A stretch of 64,000 nt of DNA. It comes from Streptoverticillium olivoreticuli subsp. olivoreticuli (lineage in GTDB: Bacteria > Actinomycetota > Actinomycetes > Streptomycetales > Streptomycetaceae). Below the pieces are notes generated by a model. The model did not search any database. It saw only the letters and a list, made by a program, of their open reading frames with translations, and was not told the DNA's origin. Shown here piece after piece: positions 43,754-52,653 of this stretch. A program made the position numbers and the translations under genes. The stretch covers positions 5,068,001-5,132,000 of the forward strand of contig NZ_CP031455.1 of NCBI RefSeq assembly GCF_003391135.1, given 5' to 3'. Numbering within the stretch: the stretch's first letter is position 1; each line of letters opens with the position of its first letter.

Positions 43754-44500
43754 ATGTCGCGACGCTGGAACACGGCGGCACCGGTGCCCGCCCCGGCGGC
43801 CCTCCGCGCAGATGCCCGCCGCAACAGGGCACTCATCCTCGATGCGGCCCGATCGGCCTTCGAGGAACGGGGGTTGGGGGTTCCGCTCGGGGAGATCGCG
43901 CGTCGCGCGGGCGTCGGCACGGGCACGGTCCACCGTCATTTCCCTTCCAAGGAAGCGCTGTTCAGGGCCACGGTCGTGGACCGGATACGGCTTTTCACCG
44001 ATACGGCACGGGAGTTGGCGGACGCACCCGATCCCGGAGCGGTGTTCTTCCGCTACCTGGCGGCGGTGGTGCGGCTCTCGGCGCGGAACAGAGCGCTCCT
44101 GGAGGCGCTGGAGGCGAGCGCCGAGGGTCTTTTCGAGCCGACCCCGGGTGTGGAGAAGGGCTTCCAGGAGGCGCTGGGCGTACTGCTGACGCGTGCTCAG
44201 AAAGCGGGCGCAGTAAGGAAGGACGTCGAGGTCGAGGACGTCGTCACGCTGCTCTTCGGGTGCCTGTCCATGGAGCGTCGGCGGGGGCCGGCGGGGGCGC
44301 CCGGGAGGATGACGGCGCTGATGTGCGACAGCCTCCGGCCGGGCCGGAACGTAACGAAACTTCCCGCCATCCCGGCCGGGCGTGACGAAACGGCCTGTGC
44401 GGTGTGCGGGGAGCCGGTGGCGGTGGCCCGTACGGGGCGGCGGGCTCGGTACTGCGGTGGGGCGTGCCGGCAGAAGGCGCATCGCTTGCGCGCGCGTTAG
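43754..44500 (+). CDS. TetR-family regulator with zinc-finger-like C-terminus
   Basis: 248 residues. The N-terminal TetR HTH spans ~25-70 (ILDAARSAFEERGLG, IARRAGVGTGTVHRHFPSKEALF). A SBP-type ligand domain follows (VVRLSARNRALLEALEAS). The last 34 residues carry C215-x2-C218 ... C234-x3-C238 (CAVCGEP ... RYCGGACRQKAHRLR), a short metal-finger-like module not part of ordinary TetR proteins. The start is ATG 43754. The preceding 180-bp spacer includes a locally AT-rich promoter-like patch (TTTTTTATGCTTT). Confidence 0.88.
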   Translation: MSRRWNTAAPVPAPAALRADARRNRALILDAARSAFEERGLGVPLGEIARRAGVGTGTVHRHFPSKEALFRATVVDRIRLFTDTARELADAPDPGAVFFRYLAAVVRLSARNRALLEALEASAEGLFEPTPGVEKGFQEALGVLLTRAQKAGAVRKDVEVEDVVTLLFGCLSMERRRGPAGAPGRMTALMCDSLRPGRNVTKLPAIPAGRDETACAVCGEPVAVARTGRRARYCGGACRQKAHRLRAR

Positions 44501-44574
44501 TTGAGGCTGTCCGCTTCGGGGGTCTGAGGGTTTCCCCCGGTCGGGGAAGGGACGGGCAGGGGAGAGCCCCGCCG

Positions 44575-45036
44575 TCACCCCACCGGAGCCAGTGACTCCA
44601 CGGCCGCCACCAGCGGCGCCAGCTCCGCCCGCTTGGACGCCTCGTCCAGCGCCTCCCGCAGTGCCGTGTCGTTCGTCGGCCGCGCCTCCGCGAGCAGTGC
44701 CAGACCGGCCTCCGTCACATCCGTGTAGATGCCCCGGCGATCCGTGAGGCAGAGGTAGCGCGTCAGCAGACCGCGGTCCTCCAGGCGGTTGACCAGGCGT
44801 GTCGTCGCGCTCTGGCTGAGGACGACGGAGTCGGCGACCTCGTTCATGCGCAGGTGGCCGCCCTCGCCGTTGTGCTGGCGGCTGAGCACGTCGAGGACGC
44901 CGAACTCGCGCACGCTCAGGTCGTGCCGGGACTGCAGGGCGCGCTCGATGTGGGCCTCGATCCGGCCGTGGAGCGCGGAGAGCGCGCACCAGCCCTGTGC
45001 CAGTCCGAGCAGAGCGGGGTCCGGGGTGCGGGACAT
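44575..45036 (-). CDS. MarR-family transcriptional regulator
   Basis: 153 residues from the ATG at 45036 (AAGGAGGG upstream); the frame extends to 45171 without coding character. Its winged helix has LSVREFGVLDVLSRQHNGEGGHLRMNEVADSVVLSQSATTRLVNRLEDRGLLTR and the wing LTDRRGIYTDVTEAG. It is divergent from the MFS exporter, so probably its repressor. Confidence 0.93.
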   Translation of the reverse strand: MSRTPDPALLGLAQGWCALSALHGRIEAHIERALQSRHDLSVREFGVLDVLSRQHNGEGGHLRMNEVADSVVLSQSATTRLVNRLEDRGLLTRYLCLTDRRGIYTDVTEAGLALLAEARPTNDTALREALDEASKRAELAPLVAAVESLAPVG

Positions 45037-45158
45037 GGGGCGGGCCCTCCTTCGCATGCGGAGTCTTCGTGACGGGCGCCACGTACTGGGAGCACGCACG
45101 GACGTACATGCCGTACGTCCCGGGCCCGTACGGACAGGATAGCCCTCCGGCGCAATAG

Positions 45159-45194
45159 CCCGCGTTTGCAAGTAACCCGCGTCTGCAATTATTG
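45159..45194 (+). promoter_or_regulatory. MFS promoter with tandem repeats (putative MarR sites)
   Basis: Imperfect 16-nt direct repeats CCCGCGTTTGCAAGTA (45159-45174) and CCCGCGTCTGCAATTA (45176-45191). A promoter-like TTGCAA (45166-45171), 18-bp spacer and TATTGT (45190-45195) overlaps them. This sits in the 230-bp marR/MFS spacer. Confidence 0.5.
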
Positions 45195-45266
45195 TGGACG
45201 CTCGTAAGGCTCGCCTGCAATCAGTCCTCGCGGCCGTCCCCCACCCCCTTTGCTGAAGGACCCGTC

Positions 45267-46499
45267 ATGCCCCTCGCCCTGCTGGCGCTCGCCATCGGCG
45301 CCTTCGGGATCGGCACCACCGAATTCGTGACCTCCGGGCTGCTCCCCGAGATCGCGGACGAGTTCGGCGTGTCCATCCCCACCGCCGGATACCTGACCAC
45401 CGGCTATGCGCTCGGCGTCGTCGTGGGCGCCCCGATCCTCGCGATCATCGGCAGCCGCGTGCCCCGCAAGCGGATGCTGATGGCCCTGATGGGGCTGTTC
45501 ATCGCGGGCAACGCGCTCTCCGCCGCCTCCCCCGTCTTCGCCCTGATGCTCGCCGGGCGGATCGTCGCCTCGCTCGCGCACGGCGCGTTCTTCGGCATCG
45601 GCGCGATCGTCGCCGCCGGGCTCGTCGCCCCGCAGAAGAAGGCGGGCGCGATCGCGATGATGTTCACCGGCCTGACCGTGGCCAACGTGGTCGGTGTGCC
45701 GCTGGGCACCGTGGTCGGCCAGAACGCGGGCTGGCGCCTCACCTTCTTCCTCATCGCCGGGCTCGGCGTGCTCGCGGTGCTCGGCATCGCCGCGCTCGTG
45801 CCCCGGCTGCCCGAGGAGCCGCGCGCCGGGCGGTCGCGCGTCGGCGGCGAACTCGCCGCCTTCCGCAACCCCCAGGTCCTGCTCGCCATGGGGATGACCG
45901 TGCTCGGCTTCGGCGGCGTCTTCACCATGAACACCTACCTCGCGCCGATGATGACCGACGTCACGGGCTACGCGCCGTCCTCCGTGACCTGGCTGCTCGT
46001 CCTCTTCGGCCTCGGCATGGTCGTCGGCAACCTCGTCGGCGGGCGGTACGCGGACCGTGCGCTGATGCCCCTGCTGTACGTCTCCCTGAGCGCGCTCGCG
46101 ACCGTGCTCGCGCTGATGCCGTTCGCCGCGCACGACAAGGTCGCCGCCGCCGTCGCCATCCCCCTGATCGGGGCCTTCGGTTTCGCGTCCGTACCCCCGC
46201 TGCAGAAGCGCGTACTCGACCAGACCGCCGACGCGCCGACCCTCGCCTCCGCCGTCAACATCGGCGCCTTCAACCTGGGCAACGCCATCGCCGCCTGGCT
46301 CGGCGGGCTCGTCATCACGGCGGGCTTCGACTACGCCGCCCCCACCTGGGTCGGCGCCGTGATGGCCGCCTCCGCGCTCGCCCTGGCCGTGCTCTCCGCC
46401 GTCCTGGAGCGGCGCACGGACGGGGGCGGCAGCCGGATCACGGCGCGGTCCGCCGCACCGTCCTCTCCCACCACCGAAGCACCGTACGCATCCCGCTAG
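45267..46499 (+). CDS. MFS drug-efflux transporter (DHA1/AraJ type)
   Basis: 410 residues, 12 membrane helices. The first helix ends in GAFGIGTTEFVTSGLLPEIA, a signature of chloramphenicol-efflux/AraJ-type carriers. GSRVPRKRMLMALMG is the loop 2-3 motif and GVPLGTVVGQNAGWRLTF is the antiporter motif C. The start is ATG 45267 (GAAGGA upstream). It is divergent from the MarR gene and cotranscribed with the GlcG-like gene 12 bp downstream. The substrate is unknown. Confidence 0.93.
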   Translation: MPLALLALAIGAFGIGTTEFVTSGLLPEIADEFGVSIPTAGYLTTGYALGVVVGAPILAIIGSRVPRKRMLMALMGLFIAGNALSAASPVFALMLAGRIVASLAHGAFFGIGAIVAAGLVAPQKKAGAIAMMFTGLTVANVVGVPLGTVVGQNAGWRLTFFLIAGLGVLAVLGIAALVPRLPEEPRAGRSRVGGELAAFRNPQVLLAMGMTVLGFGGVFTMNTYLAPMMTDVTGYAPSSVTWLLVLFGLGMVVGNLVGGRYADRALMPLLYVSLSALATVLALMPFAAHDKVAAAVAIPLIGAFGFASVPPLQKRVLDQTADAPTLASAVNIGAFNLGNAIAAWLGGLVITAGFDYAAPTWVGAVMAASALALAVLSAVLERRTDGGGSRITARSAAPSSPTTEAPYASR

Positions 46500-46511
46500 G
46501 AGCACCACGTC

Positions 46512-46946
46512 ATGACCGACACCACTTCCACCCCCGTCCTCCCGCTCACCACGGACGAAGCGGAGGCCCTCATTGCCGCCGCCCGCCGTGCCGCCGACGA
46601 GCAGGGCGTACGGATCGCCGTCAGCGTCCTCGACGCGGGCGGCCACCTGCTGGCCTTCCGCCGCGACGACCGGGCGGTGCTGATCGCGGGGGAGACGAGC
46701 ACCCGCAAGGCGTTCACCGCGGTGCAGCTGGACGCGCCGACCGCCGATCTGGTCGAGGCGGTGCAGCCGGGCGGGCTCTTCCACACGCTGCCGACCGCGC
46801 TCGACCGGCCGCTGCTCTTCATCGCCGGCGGGGTGCCCCTGCACCGTGCCGGGCGGCTGATCGGCGCGATCGGTGTGGGCGGCGGTGCGCCGGACCAGGA
46901 CCACGGCATCGCGGCCACCGCGATCGCGGCGGTGCTGGGCGGCTGA
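46512..46946 (+). CDS. GlcG/HbpS-family protein
   Basis: 144 residues, one-domain Haem_degrading (DUF336) fold. Visible motifs are IAVSVLDAGGHLLAFRRDD, TSTRKAFTAVQLDAPTADL, GGVPLHRAGRLIGAIGVGGG and the terminal DQDHGIAATAIAAV. HbpS of Streptomyces reticuli, a secreted haem sensor, belongs here, but this copy has no signal peptide. It starts 12 bp after the MFS gene, so a MarR-controlled MFS-GlcG operon is likely. Confidence 0.9.
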   Translation: MTDTTSTPVLPLTTDEAEALIAAARRAADEQGVRIAVSVLDAGGHLLAFRRDDRAVLIAGETSTRKAFTAVQLDAPTADLVEAVQPGGLFHTLPTALDRPLLFIAGGVPLHRAGRLIGAIGVGGGAPDQDHGIAATAIAAVLGG

Positions 46947-47026
46947 CCGGGTGCCGGGGCTCCTGCAGGGGTCCCGGCCCGCGTTCGATCAAGGGCACGG
47001 CGGAGGTGCGTGACATAGCCCTCTTC

Positions 47027-47052
47027 AAAGGTTGCGTAATCACGCAACCTTT
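47027..47052 (+). terminator. Terminator after the GlcG-like gene
   Basis: A perfect 11-bp stem (AAAGGTTGCGT at 47027-47037 with 47042-47052) and AATC loop followed by TCCCG. It is 80 bp after the stop. Confidence 0.75.
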
Positions 47053-47137
47053 TCCCGTACCGTTCCCCTCCTTGGAGTAGGAGAAGTGCGGTCACCCGTC
47101 GAAAGAGGCGGGGACCGTCCGAGCCGAGGGGGACAGG

Positions 47138-48532
47138 ATGAGCGCTGGGGCAAGGGCCTCGGCCCGCACGGCGCGCAGCCGGAACGCGGAGTTGCTGCTG
47201 CTGGGTGCGGGAGTGCTGCTGACGTTGTTCGGCTATGCCTCGGTGGGGCTGGCCACGACCGGTGAGCTGCCCGGTGAGCTGCTCGGCTACGCCGTCGGCC
47301 TGGTGGCCGCCGCCGCGCTGGCGCACTTCGCGGTGCGCCGCTTCGCCCCGCACGCCGATCCGCTGATCCTGCCGCTCGCCTTCGCGCTGAGCGGCCTGGG
47401 CCTGGTGCTGATCCACCGGCTCGACATCTCGTACGCCATTCGCTACCACTCGCCGCCGGCCGCGTCGAACCAGGTGATGTGGAGCGCCATCGGACTGGCC
47501 GTCCTGCTGGCCGTCCTGGTGTTCCTGAAGGATCACCGCCACCTCCAGCGGTACGCGTACGTCACCGTCTTCACCGCCCTGGTGCTGCTGATGGCGCCGG
47601 CGTTCTTCCCCGGCGACTCCTACGGCGCGAAGCGGTGGATCCGGCTGGGGGCGCTGTCCTTCCAGCCCGGCGAGTTCGTCAGGATCGCCATCGCGGTGTT
47701 CTTCGCCGGGTATCTCACCATGCACAAGGACGCGCTCGCGCTGGCCAGCAGGCGGGTGCTGGGCTTCTATCTGCCCCGCGGGCGGCAGTTCGGGCCGATC
47801 GCCGCGGTGTGGGTGCTGAGCCTGCTCGTGCTGATCTTCGAGCGGGACCTCGGCACGTCGCTGATCTTCTTCGGGCTGTTCGTCATCATGCTCTACGCCG
47901 CGACCGAGCGGCCCAGCTGGGTGGTGTCGGGCATGGGCATGTTCGCCGTCGGAGCGTTCGTCGTGGGCTCCATGGAGCCGCACGTGCACGGGCGCATCGT
48001 CGCCTGGCTGCACCCCATGGACTACTACCTCCCGCACCCGCCGGCCGGTCTCACCTCCCCGCAGGCGGCGGAGGCGCTCTTCAGCTTCGGCAGCGGGGGC
48101 GTCCTCGGCACCGGACTCGGACGCGGCCACTCCGATCTCATCGGCTTCGCCGGGCGCAGCGACTTCATCCTCACCACCGTCGGCGAGGAGCTGGGGCTCG
48201 CGGGCATGATGGCCGTGTTCCTGCTGTACGCGCTGCTGATCGAGCGCGGTCTGCGGACGGCCCTGGACGCCCGGGACCCCTTCGGCAAGCTCCTGGCGAC
48301 CGGCCTCGCCGGTGCGCTGGCCCTGCAGGTCTTCGTGGTCGCGGGCGGCGTCACCGGGCTGCTGCCGCTGACCGGCAAGGCCCTGCCCTTCCTCGCCGCG
48401 GGCGGTTCCTCGCAGGTGGCGAACTGGGTGCTCATCGCCGTGCTCCTGAAGATCAGCGATTCGGCGCGCAGGCCGCCGCCCGAGCCCGCCGCCGACCTGG
48501 ACGAGCAGGCCACCCAGCTGATCAGGCGCTGA
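47138..48532 (+). CDS. SEDS-family protein (FtsW/RodA/SpoVE)
   Basis: 464 residues, ten membrane helices. SEDS proteins are peptidoglycan glycosyltransferases. The signature is AKRWIRLGALSFQPGEFVRIAIAVFFAGYL, with FERDLGTSLIFFGLF following and the loop carrying FSFGSGGVLGTGLGRGHSDLIGF. It ends LPFLAAGGSSQVANWVLIAVLLKI. No class B PBP gene lies beside it, unlike ftsW-ftsI or rodA-pbp2, so it is one of the extra Streptomyces copies. The start is ATG 47138. Confidence 0.92.
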   Translation: MSAGARASARTARSRNAELLLLGAGVLLTLFGYASVGLATTGELPGELLGYAVGLVAAAALAHFAVRRFAPHADPLILPLAFALSGLGLVLIHRLDISYAIRYHSPPAASNQVMWSAIGLAVLLAVLVFLKDHRHLQRYAYVTVFTALVLLMAPAFFPGDSYGAKRWIRLGALSFQPGEFVRIAIAVFFAGYLTMHKDALALASRRVLGFYLPRGRQFGPIAAVWVLSLLVLIFERDLGTSLIFFGLFVIMLYAATERPSWVVSGMGMFAVGAFVVGSMEPHVHGRIVAWLHPMDYYLPHPPAGLTSPQAAEALFSFGSGGVLGTGLGRGHSDLIGFAGRSDFILTTVGEELGLAGMMAVFLLYALLIERGLRTALDARDPFGKLLATGLAGALALQVFVVAGGVTGLLPLTGKALPFLAAGGSSQVANWVLIAVLLKISDSARRPPPEPAADLDEQATQLIRR

Positions 48533-48560
48533 GGCACCGCGCCGCCTACCCTCGGACACC

Positions 48561-49217
48561 GTGACCAGACTGCATCTGTTCGATATGGACGGGACCCTGA
48601 TGCGCGGGTCCGCGGCGGCCGTCGAGATATCCCGGCAGCTCGGCCTGGAGCGCGAGACCGGCGAGCTGGAGCGGGCCTTCGCCGCCCGGGAGCTGACCCC
48701 TCCGCGCTTCGCCGCCCTGGCGTGCGAGCTGTGGAGCGGACTCACCGAGGAGCACATCGCCGCCGCCTTCGACGGCGCGCCCTGGATGGAGGGCATCCGG
48801 GAGGTGTGGGCGGACATCCGGGCCCGTGGCGAGCGGTGCGCGGTGATCTCGCTGTCGCCCGGCTTCTTCGTGGAGCGCCTGCTGGACTGGGGCGCGGACG
48901 CAGCCCACGGCTCCCGCTGGCCGGCGGTCCCCTTCCGTGACCCCGTCGACCCGGCGGCGATCCTCGACGCGCACGCGAAGGTGCGGATCGCGGACGAGCT
49001 CTGCGCGCGCTACGGGCTGGGCCGGGCGGACTGCGTGGCGTACGGCGACTCGATGTCGGACGCGGAGCTGTTCGCTGCGGTGCGGGTGTCGGTGGCGGTG
49101 AACGCCGACCACCACGTGCGCGACGTGGCGGCGCACGCGTACACGGGCACGGACCTCAGGGCGGCCTACGAACTGGTGCGGAGCCCCGGGGCGGCGGCCG
49201 GAATCGGGTCAGCCTAG
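48561..49217 (+). CDS. HAD-superfamily phosphatase (SerB-like)
   Basis: 218 residues. Motif I is LHLFDMDGTLM (nucleophile Asp and second Asp), motif II is the Ser in CAVISLSPGFF, the Lys is in AHAKVRIADE, and motif IV is AYGDSMSDAELF. The layout matches phosphoserine-phosphatase-like HAD-IB enzymes, though the substrate is not certain. It starts with GTG at 48561, 28 bp after the SEDS gene and likely coexpressed. Confidence 0.9.
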   Translation: MTRLHLFDMDGTLMRGSAAAVEISRQLGLERETGELERAFAARELTPPRFAALACELWSGLTEEHIAAAFDGAPWMEGIREVWADIRARGERCAVISLSPGFFVERLLDWGADAAHGSRWPAVPFRDPVDPAAILDAHAKVRIADELCARYGLGRADCVAYGDSMSDAELFAAVRVSVAVNADHHVRDVAAHAYTGTDLRAAYELVRSPGAAAGIGSA

Positions 49218-49355
49218 CCTCAACCGTCCGAGCCTTACCGGGAGTTCTCGCTATTTCCCCGGAGCTCCACAAGAAAGTGGCATGCTGCGCGGACGGCACC
49301 TTTCCGGCTCGGTCGGAAGGGGGAGGACCGACCGAGACATGTTCGAGGCGAGACG

Positions 49356-50963
49356 ATGAGGGACGCTCCGACCACCACGGCGGGAGACGGCGGCGGCGAC
49401 GCCGACGGGGGTGACCGGGGCTGGTTCACCCGGCCCGGCCCCGGAAGGCGGGCGGGCGGCAGCCCTCCGGGCGACCGCGGCGGCGGCCCGGCCGACGGCC
49501 CCCCGGTGAGACCGGACGGCCCACCACCCGAGCGGCCCGCCGCGCGCGCCGCGAAGTGGGTGCCCGTGCGGGCCGTGACCCCGGCCCGCACGGTCGCGGA
49601 CCGCCCCCCGGCTGACCCCGTGCGCCGCCACTACGCGAGTCCGGAGGAACGTCCGGCGGGCCATCCGCACCGCCCGGACGAACATCCCTCCCGCCGAGCC
49701 GGCACCGAACCGCCTCGGCCCCCCTACCGGGCAGGCTCCCAGGGCGAGCACCAGCGCCCGGCCGAGCTTCCCCCGGACCGCCCCACCCGCCCGGCGCCGC
49801 CCGCCGAGTCCGCGGCGGAGCCCGGGCAGCCACCTTCCGCCGACGCCCTGTTGATCCGGCGGACCCTGGCCGAGATCGAGCCCGTCGCCGACAAGGTCAC
49901 CTCGTACTTCTACGCATTACTGTTCGTGCGCCACCCCGATCTGCGGGCCCTCTTCCCCGCCGCGATGGACCTCCAGCGCGACCGGCTGTTCAAGGCGCTG
50001 CTGACCGCCGCGCGACACGCGGACGACGCCCCCACGCTCACCGCCTACCTCTCCCGGCTCGGGCGCGGACACCGCAAGTACGGGACGCTGCCCTCGCATT
50101 ACCCCGCTGTCGGCGAGTGTCTGATCGCCTCGCTCACCCGCTACGCGCAGGACTCCTGGTGCGAGTCGGCCGAGGCCGCCTGGGTGCGGGTCTACACCGC
50201 GATCTCACAGATCATGATCGACGCGGCCGCCGAGGACGAGGCGAGCTCCCCCGCCTGGTGGCAGGCCGAGATCATCGGCCATGAGCTGCGCACACCGGAC
50301 GTCGCCGTCGTGACCGTACGGCCCGATCAGCCCTATCCCTTCCTCGCCGGGCAGTACACCAGCCTGGAAACCCCCTGGTGGCCGCGCATATGGCGGCACT
50401 ACTCCTTCTCCGCCGCGCCCCGCCAGGACGGGCTGCTCTCCTTCCACGTCAAGGCCGTTCCGGCCGGGTGGGTGTCCGGTGCGCTCGTCCATCGCGCCCG
50501 CCCGGGCGACGTCCTGCGACTCGGTCCTCCCACCGGTTCCATGATTGTGGACCACACCACTGACAACGGCCTGTTGTGCCTGGGCGGCGGCACCGGCATC
50601 GCGCCCATCAAGGCGCTGGTCGAGGACGTCGCCGAGCACGGCAGGCGCCGTCCCGTCGAGGTCTTCTACGGCGCCCGCCACGACGACGGCCTCTACGACA
50701 TCGACACCATGCTGCGGTTGCAGCGCTCGCACCCCTGGCTGTCCGTCCGCCCCGTCGTCGCCGAAGGCCCGACCCGCGGTCTGGTCGGGCAACTGCCGCA
50801 CATCGTCCGGCAGTACGGCCCGTGGAACGCCTACGACGCCTATCTCTCCGGGCCCCCGGGGATGATCCGCAGCGGTGTGGACACCCTGAAGCGCATCGGC
50901 GTGCCGGAGGACCGCATACGGCACGACGCGATGGACGAACTGAGGGGCACGCCCACGGACTGA
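49356..50963 (+). CDS. Flavohemoglobin-like protein with long disordered N-terminus
   Basis: 535 residues against ~400 for usual flavohemoglobins, the difference being a Pro/Arg/Gly-rich leader of ~155 residues. The globin domain (~160-290) has the distal-side SYFYALLFVRHPDLRALF and the proximal His239 in RLGRGHRKYGTLPSHYPAVG. The FAD domain contains WRHYSFSAAP, and the NAD domain has LCLGGGTGIAPIKALVEDV and YLSGPPGMIRSGVDTLK. The family dioxygenates NO to nitrate. The start at ATG 49356 is the only one giving the leader; an internal start near residue 160 is not evident. Confidence 0.9.
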   Translation: MRDAPTTTAGDGGGDADGGDRGWFTRPGPGRRAGGSPPGDRGGGPADGPPVRPDGPPPERPAARAAKWVPVRAVTPARTVADRPPADPVRRHYASPEERPAGHPHRPDEHPSRRAGTEPPRPPYRAGSQGEHQRPAELPPDRPTRPAPPAESAAEPGQPPSADALLIRRTLAEIEPVADKVTSYFYALLFVRHPDLRALFPAAMDLQRDRLFKALLTAARHADDAPTLTAYLSRLGRGHRKYGTLPSHYPAVGECLIASLTRYAQDSWCESAEAAWVRVYTAISQIMIDAAAEDEASSPAWWQAEIIGHELRTPDVAVVTVRPDQPYPFLAGQYTSLETPWWPRIWRHYSFSAAPRQDGLLSFHVKAVPAGWVSGALVHRARPGDVLRLGPPTGSMIVDHTTDNGLLCLGGGTGIAPIKALVEDVAEHGRRRPVEVFYGARHDDGLYDIDTMLRLQRSHPWLSVRPVVAEGPTRGLVGQLPHIVRQYGPWNAYDAYLSGPPGMIRSGVDTLKRIGVPEDRIRHDAMDELRGTPTD

Positions 50964-50999
50964 CGCCGCTGCCGACTGGCCTGTCTGTCGGCGGCGTCA
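50961..50999. terminator. Bidirectional terminator between flavohemoglobin and Nudix genes
   Basis: TGACGCCG and CCGAC pair with GTCGG and CGGCGTCA around a 10-nt loop and a 3-nt bulge. It lies at the convergent gene ends, overlapping both stop codons' surroundings. Confidence 0.6.
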
Positions 51000-51506
51000 G
51001 CCGAGGTCGTCCGCCAGGAGCGCCCGCACGCCCTCGATGTTCGCGTCGAGATACGCGCGCAGGGACGGCGGCACCAGCACGACGGAGGCGATCCCGGCGC
51101 GGGTGAAGGGGATGCGCACGACCTCGTACGTCCCGCACGGCTCGTCCACCTCGGGGCCGTGGCGCAGCGCGAGGTCCATGGAGGCGAGCCGGCAGACGAA
51201 GAAGTGCTGCACCTTGACGCCGTGGGCGGCGTGGTGCGTGGAGTGGGAGACGGTGTCGACGAAGGCGGGGACGACGTCGACGACCTTGGCGCCGAGCTCC
51301 TCGTCGACCTCGCGGTGGAGGGCGGCGACGACGGTGGAGTCCTCGGGCTCCATGCCGCCGCCCGGCGTGATCCAGTACGGCTCCTCGCCGGGCTTGGTGC
51401 GCTTGATGAGGATCATTTCGGGATCGGGGCCGTCGGCGGACCCCGGTGCGGTGCTGTCGAGCAGGATGGCACGTGCGGTGCGCTTGACCACTGGACGTTC
51501 GGTCAT
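50997..51506 (-). CDS. Nudix hydrolase
   Basis: 169 residues. The Nudix box begins GGGMEPEDSTVVAALHREVDEELGA, i.e. GX5EX7REUXEE with the expected residues. Upstream is ILIKRTKPGEEPYWITPGG. It hydrolyses a nucleoside-diphosphate-linked substrate not predictable from sequence. The start at ATG 51506 (MTERPVVKR) is preferred; ATG 51515 is three codons upstream and equally lacks a clear ribosome-binding site. Confidence 0.9.
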   Translation of the reverse strand: MTERPVVKRTARAILLDSTAPGSADGPDPEMILIKRTKPGEEPYWITPGGGMEPEDSTVVAALHREVDEELGAKVVDVVPAFVDTVSHSTHHAAHGVKVQHFFVCRLASMDLALRHGPEVDEPCGTYEVVRIPFTRAGIASVVLVPPSLRAYLDANIEGVRALLADDLG

Positions 51507-51560
51507 AGGGGACATCTGCCGCGTGAATGCCCTGGTGAAACCCTTCCGTGCGGGCCTTTC

Positions 51561-52460
51561 TCACCAGGAGACGGCAGCGCGCAGCAGCCACTCGTGTGCG
51601 CGGGCGAGGTGCGGGTGGGCGAGGCTGCCGGTGCGTACGACCAGGAAATAGGTGCGCAGCGGGGGGACGGGCGGGTCGAGGAGGGCCACGATCTCCCCGG
51701 TGTCGAGGGCGTCGGAGCAGAGGTAGCGGGGCAGCACGCCGAGCCCTGCCCCGGCGGCCACGCAGGTGAGGACGGCGCGCAGGTCGGGGGCGATGACGCT
51801 GCCGTTGGTGACGGGCTCGGCGTCGAAGACGGCCGTCCAGTAGCGGGTGACGAGCGGCAGGCTCTCGTGGACCTCGACGACGGGCAGGTGCTCCAGCGCC
51901 GGGGCGCCCTTGTCGCGCAGGACGGCCGCGCCGCCGAGACGGGCCGCCCAGCGCGGGGCGGCGACCAGGACGTGTTCCTCGTCGCAGAGCGGGGTGGCGG
52001 TCAGCAGGCGTCCGCGGGGGCGCGAGGTGGTGATGGCGAGCTCGTGGTGGCCCGCGGCGAGTCCCTCGAAGAGCTCCTCGGCGGTCCCGTGCGCGGCGCG
52101 GACCGCGAGTCCCTGGGTGATGAGCGGGGTGAGCGCGGGCAGGGCGCGCAGGGCCAGGAACTCGGGAGGGCCGGCGAGGTGCAGCGTGCTGCTGGCGGAC
52201 GGGTCGTCCAGCCCGCCGGCCTCGGCGATCTCCAGGAGGGCGTCGACGTGGGGCGCGACCTTGTGGGCGAGTTCGTCGCCGATGCCGGTGGGGGTGACGC
52301 CGCGCGCCTGCCGGAGGAAGAGGGGGCGGCCCAGCTGTTTCTCCAGTGCCCTTATCTGGCTGGTGACGGCCGGCTGGGAGAGCCCGAGGAGGGCGGCGGC
52401 CCGGGTGAAGGAACCGGCCCGGTGCACCGTGACGAATGTGCGTAGCAGGGTCAGGTCCAT
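51561..52460 (-). CDS. LysR-family transcriptional regulator
   Basis: 299 residues from the ATG at 52460 (GGGGAG upstream). The N-terminal HTH is MDLTLLRTFVTVHRAGSFTRAAALLGLSQPAVTSQIRALEKQLG. The effector domain has LAGPPEFLALRALPAL and ends with VAAGAGLGVLPRYLCSDAL. LysR genes usually control a neighbour, here perhaps the Cys/Met lyase 193 bp away in the same direction or an unlinked target. Confidence 0.93.
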   Translation of the reverse strand: MDLTLLRTFVTVHRAGSFTRAAALLGLSQPAVTSQIRALEKQLGRPLFLRQARGVTPTGIGDELAHKVAPHVDALLEIAEAGGLDDPSASSTLHLAGPPEFLALRALPALTPLITQGLAVRAAHGTAEELFEGLAAGHHELAITTSRPRGRLLTATPLCDEEHVLVAAPRWAARLGGAAVLRDKGAPALEHLPVVEVHESLPLVTRYWTAVFDAEPVTNGSVIAPDLRAVLTCVAAGAGLGVLPRYLCSDALDTGEIVALLDPPVPPLRTYFLVVRTGSLAHPHLARAHEWLLRAAVSW

Positions 52461-52605
52461 GCTTGCTCCCCTGGGCCGAGGCACTCGCTCGTACGGGAAC
52501 TATAAATAAGTCGATAGGGCTGTGTCGTCGGAGTGATTGGACACTGACGCAGAGTCAACTAGCCTTGGTCGCGCGGCTGGTCGTGTGTTCCCCGGCCCGC
52601 CGCGG

Positions 52606-52638
52606 CGGCTCAAGCCAAGAGGGGGGAGGCTTGAGCCG
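52606..52638. terminator. Terminator of the Cys/Met lyase gene
   Basis: A perfect 11-bp stem (CGGCTCAAGCC at 52606-52616 with 52628-52638) with an 11-nt A/G loop, 15 bp beyond the stop codon. Confidence 0.78.
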
Positions 52639-52653
52639 TCTTCTTGCGCGCGG

